DNA from: Ciona savignyi
Lineage: Eukaryota; Chordata; Ascidiacea; Phlebobranchia; Cionidae
Assembly (NCBI GenBank): GCA_000149265.1
Contig: CH002660.1
Coordinates: forward strand, 127,758 to 191,757
Length of the DNA stretch: 64,000 nt
Direction of reading: 5' to 3'
This document shows, piece after piece, positions 58,801 through 64,000 of this stretch (its first letter is position 1; each line of letters opens with the position of its first letter). A model generated the notes under the pieces. The model did no database searches and was not told the origin of the DNA. It saw only the letters and a program-made list of their open reading frames with translations. The position numbers and the translations under genes are program-made.

Positions 58801-61700
58801 ATGGATTAATTTTTTTAAATTCATCATTTTACATCACACACTCAAAAAACTAATTTTTGATCACCAGACTCTCCTGACCCACCATGCAACATAAAGCTCG
58901 GTGAACTGCAGGACGATGGATCACTACTTATAACATGGGATCCTCCAATTAATGATGGTGGAAATCCTATCAAGCACTACTGTCTGCAGGTGGGTGGGAA
59001 ATCCATTCTGAATTATTATGGTTTCCCTTTGAATAAGAAGGGAACACATATTGACTCAGTTTTTTTTTGCGTCACGCTGGTGACAGGCATGTCATGTCAC
59101 CAGATAATTGGCGTAAAGGAGTCCAATCAGGTTAAAACTTTCAGAAATCCTTAATGGCATGCTCTTATTTTGCAACGACCCTAAATTAAAAAAACAAGGG
59201 GAATTCCCGCTATCGGAAAAATGTGAAAAAGAAGTATATTTTTGAGCACACAACATAAATCAGAAAAACATGACTAGAACTTAAATTACCCAGTTTACCC
59301 CGGAAAAAAATCCCATACCCACTATGAACCATTTTCTGGGAAACCCCCCATCCATTATGTTAACCCAACTCAAACCATTGATTATTCTGATCTTACTCTC
59401 GATAATAAGAGGAATAAAATGAAATATTGAGTTAAACTTGTTAGAAGTGTTGTATTAGATATGCAGTGACAAACTGTGAATATATTACGCCAGGGAAACT
59501 CCCATCAAGCCCAAAAATGTTAGCATATCCACCATTTTCCCGCATTTTAGGCATTTTCTTGTGTTAGAATTATTAAATAACAATGAAATAACAATGAATA
59601 CATTAATTAAAATATCCTTGAAAAGCCGGCAATAATATAAAAACAATTTAATTTTCTTTGTTCTATTGTGTTATGGTAATATACCAACGGGAATACTTTA
59701 TTTGGGAAACATGGGCCATGGATACAAAGTTTGGATTGGTAACTCAGAAACCCATTAGTTTCTGCTTGCAGAAACAATTTCTATACACTTTATTTAAGAT
59801 ATACCAAGGGTAATGAGGTAGCCAGGGAACCAGAATGTTTCTGCATGTAGAAAAATATACCGTATAAACAACAAGGTTTTTAAAAATAGTGTTGGATAAC
59901 ACGTGGTTGACTTTCTCTAGTTTATTCACGATTTACAGGAGCTCGTAAAATGATTATTTGGTCATTCTTGTCCTAGGAAATAAAAGAATAGGATATTTGT
60001 GTTTTATTCTTCTGAATTGGAAACAGGGCTTTGTCACAGTGTGTTATGATGCTGGTCATTTGATACAATATATAAACCAATTAAACAGAATTTTTCAGGC
60101 ATCACAAAAATATAACAAAACCAAGCTGCCAATCAGAATAAACACAACAGAGTTAATATACTCAATCGTCACCTAGAAATATATATTAACTTTATGCAAA
60201 ACCAATTTGTAATTTCATTCATAATAAATTTAAAAAAAATAAAAGTACCTTTTTTTAAAATTACAGAGACGGGACGCTTATTCCCGTAGCTTCCAAACCA
60301 TCAAGGATAAGATCAGTGGCACAAGTTACTTGGTGCGAGATTTGAAACCCGGATGCACCTACTACTTCCGTATTATCGCTGAGAATGAGTTGGGCAGAGG
60401 AGAAGGCCATCAGTCCAATCTACTCACTGTGGTGCAGAAGAGAGGTAATGACATGTGTTGTTCTTTTAATGGATTTTTCGTTCTATTATATTCCGATTTT
60501 TCGGGGTACTTTGAAAAGTACCCGTCCGGTTTGTGTGAATTTCTTTACATATATTGCTGACTAGTGAAATCTGGTTTATAGACCAAAAGCAAGAATATAA
60601 TTACTCGCCAGGAGCATGTGTTACTGTGTTGATTCTGTGTTTACTTTTCCATATTATGCGTTTGTTCTATTAATCTGACAAATGTATTTTATAAACTTAT
60701 GATATGGGACTGCCCCTATTGTGTTGTTTTTACCATTTTCCTTGCTTGGTTTAACTTCGGACAAACAACATTTGTAGGCAATTTTTCACAAATATTAATT
60801 ACTGTTGTAGTGTGTTGAATAAGAAAAAAACTTAAAAATACTGAAATATAAGTTCTATTGCTCATGAATTTAGCTAGAGTCAAACTGTAGGCTCTTCAAT
60901 CCACATTTTAGGCCCACTGCACATCGAGCGGTACAAATACGGCAAGATGGACCTGAACAAGGGAGCCAATTTCAACCTCGCTTTGAAACCTGTCACCGCC
61001 AGCGAGCGTGGTTCAGCCAAGTTCACATGCGCCACAGTGGGTCGACCTGATCCTGAGATTGCTTGGTATAAAGGTAAGCATGTGGTGCTACTTTTTAGTC
61101 TGTTGTTACAGCACTCCAACAACGCTGTCAATCCAAACTCTCACGTGCTGATCTTTTAAATCCCGTACTGCTTACGGTGTATAACCATTCCCAACATAAA
61201 ATACATTTGTTTCCTTGTGCTCACCTTGTGTTGTTTTAACTCTTTCTATGATGAAAAACGTGGTAATTTTCTTTTCCAGTGGTTAGGAAGTGTTTTTCTT
61301 AGATTTGTAGTGTAGAGTATATGGGTTTATTACATTGGGTTTATTACATTGCGACACGTGTTTATATAGTACGACAATGTTCCGACAATTTCCATAGTCT
61401 CAAGGGTATATATAACTTTGAATAAATAATTGCAACGTGTTTTACTGTTAATGTATTTGCACTGCCACCGTTTGTCCCTTTATCCCCAAACAGGACTGAA
61501 CCACATTGTTCAATTTTCCAGATGGCGTCCGCATAAAAGCGAACAACAAGTACTCGATGCGAAACAACTACGGAGTTTGCACGCTCACAATACACGATTG
61601 CCGTTTGCGTGACGCCGGCATGTACAAATGCGAGGCCAACAACCAAATTGGAAGGTCCATCTGTGAGGCGAATCTTAACGTTCTACCATCGCCACGTTAA
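43856..61700 (+). CDS. Muscle-type Ig/Fn3 protein, titin/MyBP-C/IGFN1-like (26 exons, 1316 aa)
   Basis: Likely sarcomeric or cytoskeletal scaffold. No signal peptide, transmembrane segment or kinase is seen. Exons: 43856-43942, 45113-45275, 46140-46205, 46840-47012, 48006-48147, 49284-49435, 49827-50057, 50470-50680, 50969-51132, 51433-51562, 52150-52298, 52704-52854, 53015-53161, 53423-53566, 53889-54049, 54429-54579, 54917-55018, 55520-55720, 56167-56354, 56453-56567, 57003-57091, 57890-58082, 58868-58989, 60267-60444, 60912-61073, 61522-61700. All phases close. Order: Ig (1-83), 22-residue linker (84-105), Ig, Fn3 (from about 211), Ig (311-408), Fn3, Fn3, Ig (607-703), Fn3, Fn3, Fn3, Ig (1010-1103), Fn3, Ig (1204-1316). 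Fn3 units show the WxxPxxDGG core and YxFRVxAxN; Igs show W...DSGxY. The Ig-Fn-Ig end resembles MyBP-C C8-C10, the whole order IGFN1. An in-frame TAG 12 nt upstream supports ATG 43856, unless a further 5' exon exists. Intron 19 has a GC donor. Confidence 0.88.
44594..44835 (+). mobile_element. tRNA-derived SINE in Ig/Fn3 intron 1
   Basis: Plus-strand copy with CGACGCCTTTCAACCGAAAGG, TTGCAGGTGCGAAACTGGTCGC and GATGGTCGCGAGGTGATCTG. The tail is truncated. The 140-codon frame at 44617-45039 is an artefact of this repeat. Confidence 0.88.
45520..45556 (+). repeat. Left part of a SINE split by a pogo-like MITE
   Basis: GTGCATTTAATGGACATTGCC is the SINE mid-body. It breaks at the TA where the MITE starts and resumes at 45932. 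Confidence 0.6.
45557..45929. mobile_element. pogo/Tigger-like (Tc1-mariner) MITE nested in a SINE
   Basis: 373 bp with inverted ends CAGTGCTCCCTCGATTATCC and CAGGTACTTCCTCGATTATC (right end in reverse complement), flanked by TA at 45555-45556 and 45930-45931. TA duplication and these end sequences are typical of pogo/Tigger elements. No transposase is encoded. Confidence 0.85.
45932..46075 (+). repeat. Right part of the split SINE
   Basis: TACACAACACACTGTAGTAGCTCC, then CTGACGGTGGGCACGCAGTGATCTGACAATTGC and the tail region continue the SINE body interrupted at 45556. Confidence 0.75.
46389..46604. mobile_element. hAT-type MITE, copy B, left of Ig/Fn3 exon 4
   Basis: 216 bp with long purine-rich inverted ends (ACTAAAAGGAGAGAAAGC and ACTAAAAGGAGGGAAAGC), flanked by a perfect 8-bp duplication GATTTTAT at 46381-46388 and 46605-46612. 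The interior has the CCCTAATCTCAACCC-like blocks shared with 47099-47323 in inverted orientation. Confidence 0.88.
47099..47323. mobile_element. hAT-type MITE, copy C, right of Ig/Fn3 exon 4
   Basis: 225 bp, starting CAGGGAAAACTAAAAGGAGG, flanked by a perfect 8-bp duplication CTTAACTT at 47091-47098 and 47324-47331. The interior is the reverse complement of copy B (ATGACATTAGAGTTAGTTTT against AAAACTAACTCTAATGTCAT). Confidence 0.88.
51760..51897 (+). repeat. SINE 3' fragment in Ig/Fn3 intron 10
   Basis: Only the body and tail remain: ACACAACACTGCGATAGCTCC, CCAGACGGTGGGCGCAAGGTG, and GAATATCCTATCC. Confidence 0.8.
52314..52335. repeat. (TA)n microsatellite in Ig/Fn3 intron 11
   Basis: About 22 bases of alternating TA just after the exon 11 donor site. 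Confidence 0.8.
57590..57790 (-). repeat. SINE relic in Ig/Fn3 intron 21
   Basis: Degenerate: TGTCATATTACCTCGAGCCCACCG, GCAGTTTGTTGTATATGATC and TACTGTCCACCAAGTGCC match the minus strand of the family. Confidence 0.45.
59270..59920. repeat. Dispersed repeat with small hairpins in Ig/Fn3 intron 23
   Basis: The right half (59690-59920) matches 62860-63085 (AAGTTTGGATTG, TATACCAAGGGT, GAGGTAGCCAGGGAA, CGTGGTTGAC), and the left half matches 33110-33200 in reverse. It contains GTTTCTGCTTGCAGAAAC, an almost perfect 8-bp stem with a 2-base loop. This accounts for most of a 1.3-kb intron. Confidence 0.65.
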
Positions 61701-61750
61701 TTAGCTAGCATTATAATACAATCTGGTTAACTGCTTGTATAGTATTTACC

Positions 61751-61756
61751 AATAAA
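61751..61756 (+). terminator. AATAAA polyadenylation signal, Ig/Fn3 gene
   Basis: Perfect hexamer 50 bases after the stop codon. A second AATAAA lies near 61888, so two 3' ends are possible. Confidence 0.55.
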
Positions 61757-62637
61757 ACCTAGTTTGCTCATGCATTATGCTTCGGATGTCTGGTTTAAAT
61801 GTTCATGGTATGTACTTCTGCTTTCAAAGTGTTAGCGATCAAGCCGTATGCGATGCAGTGTTGTAAGAATGGGCTTCTGCTTCTGTAAATAAATATTCAC
61901 GTTCCAAAATATTTAGAGGTTTAAATTATTACACAAAATTTGACAGGTTACAAACCGACAGGGTCAGATTTTAAGTTAATCAGGTTAATAATTACTGAAG
62001 TACGCCTTAATTATTCCGACTGATTAGCTTATTTAGTTAGTTCAGTCGAAGGTTGACGGGTTTGAAACTGCTCGCTTGATAGTTGGTTATTATAGGTTAA
62101 AAAATGGCACACATATTGTTTTTGTTTGCAAATGGTTTTCCAGTAATAAATACGTTTACATGTAGTACACAACTAGAATTTTCTCTATCATGGATTTACC
62201 ACAACATCTCATTTTTTTGGTTTTCTTAAACAAAGTATTATTTCCGTTGTGGGGAAACTAGATGGTGAGAAACAATATCATTGTAAGCTCTCACAGCGCC
62301 ACGTAGCATGGAGTTGAACCTGCAAAAACTAGTAGAACATGTTTGGCCAATTACACTTGGTCACATAACAATGTATAATGTGGAATTGGCGGTGGCGTCG
62401 TTGCTCGTTGTGGAACAGGTGGAGGATAACGCGTGGGAGAATGGGTGGTGTTACAGGCGATTTGTTGTGGGCCGTACGATCTCTTAAATTATTATCTTTA
62501 TTTGATTGTACAAACATGTAAGTTATTTTCGTAATTATGACTTCACCCCTTTACTATTATTATTATCCTCTCTACATGTTGCCATACTGATCTTCCTACG
62601 TTTTACTTAGTATAGAGTAGTGTTCCTTAATAAAGAG

Positions 62638-62669
62638 TAGTGTTCCTTAATGTTCTATTAAGGGACACT
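62638..62669. repeat. Hairpin with adjacent direct repeat
   Basis: AGTGTTCCTTAAT and ATTAAGGGACACT form a 13-bp stem with one mismatch around a 6-base loop. The left arm is also repeated directly just upstream (62618-62632), and TATAGAGTA occurs on both outer sides. Function unknown. Confidence 0.6.
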
Positions 62670-62859
62670 AGTATAGAGTACATGATTAGATTCCATACAT
62701 TTGCTTGCACCTCCGCATTTGAAGCATTAGTTGCTTGTCCTCACTGTGTGTGTTTAAAGTTTAAAAGTAGTGGTCCTATCTACATGTTGAGTTGAAATCC
62801 AATTTAAACCAAATTTTTCCGCAGTGCAGTTGAAAATGTGTAATCTAAATATTTTATAG

Positions 62860-63085
62860 AAAACATGGATATCAAGTTTGGATTGTTAACTCTGGAACCC
62901 ATTTATTTTCGCTTGCAGAAACAAACGTTAGGCCAATACACTTGTATAAAATATACCAAGGGTGGTGAGGTAGCCAGGGAATCCGATCATGTCTGAAAGC
63001 AGAAATATACAGCGGCACTTAAAAAGGGTTTTAAAGTAGTGGTGGTTCACTCGTGGTTGACACGTAATGTTTATACGTGGTTAAC
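62860..63085. repeat. Dispersed repeat, second copy
   Basis: Same orientation and block order as 59690-59920, including CGCTTGCAGAAACAAA in the hairpin position and GTGGTTGACAC near the end. Confidence 0.65.
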
Positions 63086-63346
63086 ACTCTCTAGTTTGAA
63101 TGCCGCCATCCCCTCCCGCTCATACGACACTGTATAAAACTCGTCAAACACCACTACTAGTCAATAACTTTCGGCCATACCATCGCAATATATTATTTTA
63201 ATCTTTATAAATTACATTCAACTTTACATTAATTAAACAATATATTGTTTTAATCTTTATAATTTACATCAAACAAAGTCAGTTCTGAGAAAATGAGAAT
63301 TAGTTAAACGAAATAGATATTTGATTATTATTATTGTGCATATAAA

Positions 63347-63601
63347 ATGTGGAAAAATTCTTTCGAACCACGAAAAAACGAATTTCAACATGAAAGAACT
63401 ATTAAGCTGTCAGGAGATGCATCAGGTCATATATTTTCAAAGCAGAAGTATGTAGATAAACTAAAGAGCGTTACGAAGAAGATGCGAACAATATTAATTC
63501 ATCTGAACAAGGAGTCAAATATTACTGATAAATACAATGCCCCGATTGTGTGCATATTGGCTGTGTTAATTGTTTTGAGAATTTGGTGGGTTATTACATG
63601 A
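63347..63601 (+). CDS. Possible 84-aa tail-anchored small protein (unrecognised)
   Basis: I do not recognise it. The single-exon frame begins at ATG 63347 after AT-rich sequence and ends TGA 63601. Residues 1-63 are hydrophilic and basic, rich in Lys, Arg, Asn and Glu. Residues about 64-84 are hydrophobic (APIVCILAVLIVLRIWWVIT) and end the protein, as in tail-anchored membrane proteins. It overlaps no repeat I could identify, unlike the other short frames in this flank. It might also be a chance frame or the last exon of a gene. The promoter is not evident. Confidence 0.3.
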   Translation: MWKNSFEPRKNEFQHERTIKLSGDASGHIFSKQKYVDKLKSVTKKMRTILIHLNKESNITDKYNAPIVCILAVLIVLRIWWVIT

Positions 63602-63879
63602 AGAAGTTATAGGTTAAAACATGGGATAGGTATGGGTTATAACGATATTGTACATAGATCCTTCACATCGAGGTGTTCCCTAGTCGGTGAGATAGTTCGA
63701 ATCCCAGTAGTATTAGAGTTTATATTGGATCTAACAACCATTATCATTCCGGATTCGTCGGGTTTGTCCAACTTGTTATCATGATGCCAGTCATTATGTG
63801 GTGTGGGGTCGTACCCGGGCTGACCTTGGCTCGTGGTGACGGTTTTATTCTGTTGGAATATAATTAAACGTTCCATTGT

Positions 63880-64000
63880 CCGACAGATTAGCCTGGTGTG
63901 TTAGTGCGACGCCTTTCAGCCAAAGGGTTGCAGGTTCGAAACTAGCCGGTTATGTCCTTGGGCAAGGTACTAAACGTACATTAAATGAACCCAAAGGAAT
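63880..64000 (+). mobile_element. tRNA-derived SINE, cut by the window end
   Basis: Head region CGACGCCTTTCAGCCAAAGG, TTGCAGGTTCGAAACTAGCC (B box very close to tRNA consensus) and TCCTTGGGCAAGGTACT. The body continues beyond position 64000. Confidence 0.85.

Larger units (their letters stand above)
61701..64000. other. 3' flank of the Ig/Fn3 gene to window end
   Basis: Contains a polyadenylation signal at 61751, a strong local hairpin (62638-62669), a dispersed repeat (62860-63085), a short tandem duplication at about 63185-63270 (CAATATATTRTTTTAATCTTT twice), one small ORF (63347-63601) and a SINE running off the end (63880-64000). Confidence 0.55.

Noticed and set aside
1..64000. CRISPR arrays, operons or prokaryotic signals
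   Set aside because: Intron-exon structure, SINEs and LTR elements show animal DNA. No regularly spaced short repeats with unique spacers were seen.

Overview
The window is AT-rich animal DNA with short exons, phase-consistent GT-AG introns, tRNA-derived SINEs, MITEs and two BEL/Pao LTR retrotransposons. A nine-exon CYP2-clan P450, a cholinesterase-type esterase, a muscle-type Ig/Fn3 protein and compact intron-rich genes suggest an invertebrate deuterostome. A tunicate such as Ciona fits best, but this is inference: no species-diagnostic RNA gene is present.

Layout. 1-1664 is flanking DNA with one MITE. 1665-15886 and 15887-30641 are two units of a tandem duplication, each carrying one complete P450 gene on the + strand (CDS 2454-15018 and 16970-29491). 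Both genes have nine exons of identical lengths (291, 146, 103, 110, 122, 122, 145, 164, 324 nt) and an open 508-residue frame. Each copy was later hit by a different BEL/Pao element, antisense to the gene: 4258-11282 in intron 3 of copy A and 18219-25412 in intron 2 of copy B. Each element has 5-bp target-site duplications, and the sister P450 copy preserves the unoccupied site. Both elements have frame-disrupted ORFs.

30642-35344 is intergenic and repeat-rich. A type-B carboxylesterase occupies 35345-42354 (nine exons, 537 residues, full Ser-Glu-His triad). It shows no signal peptide, lacks the usual partner cysteine of the first disulphide, and ends in Ser-Lys-Leu, a canonical peroxisomal targeting signal. 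A 26-exon gene at 43856-61700 encodes a 1316-residue protein of six Ig and seven Fn3 domains, of the titin/MyBP-C/IGFN1 type. 61701-64000 is 3' flanking DNA with repeats and one small ORF that could encode an 84-residue tail-anchored protein.

The three gene types share no pathway. They are neighbours only. Most intergenic and intronic DNA is repetitive: more than ten copies of one tRNA-derived SINE family, hAT-type MITEs with 8-bp duplications, a pogo/Tigger-like MITE nested in a SINE, and a dispersed hairpin-bearing repeat. All exon joins come from reading frame, splice signals and phase, without transcript evidence.
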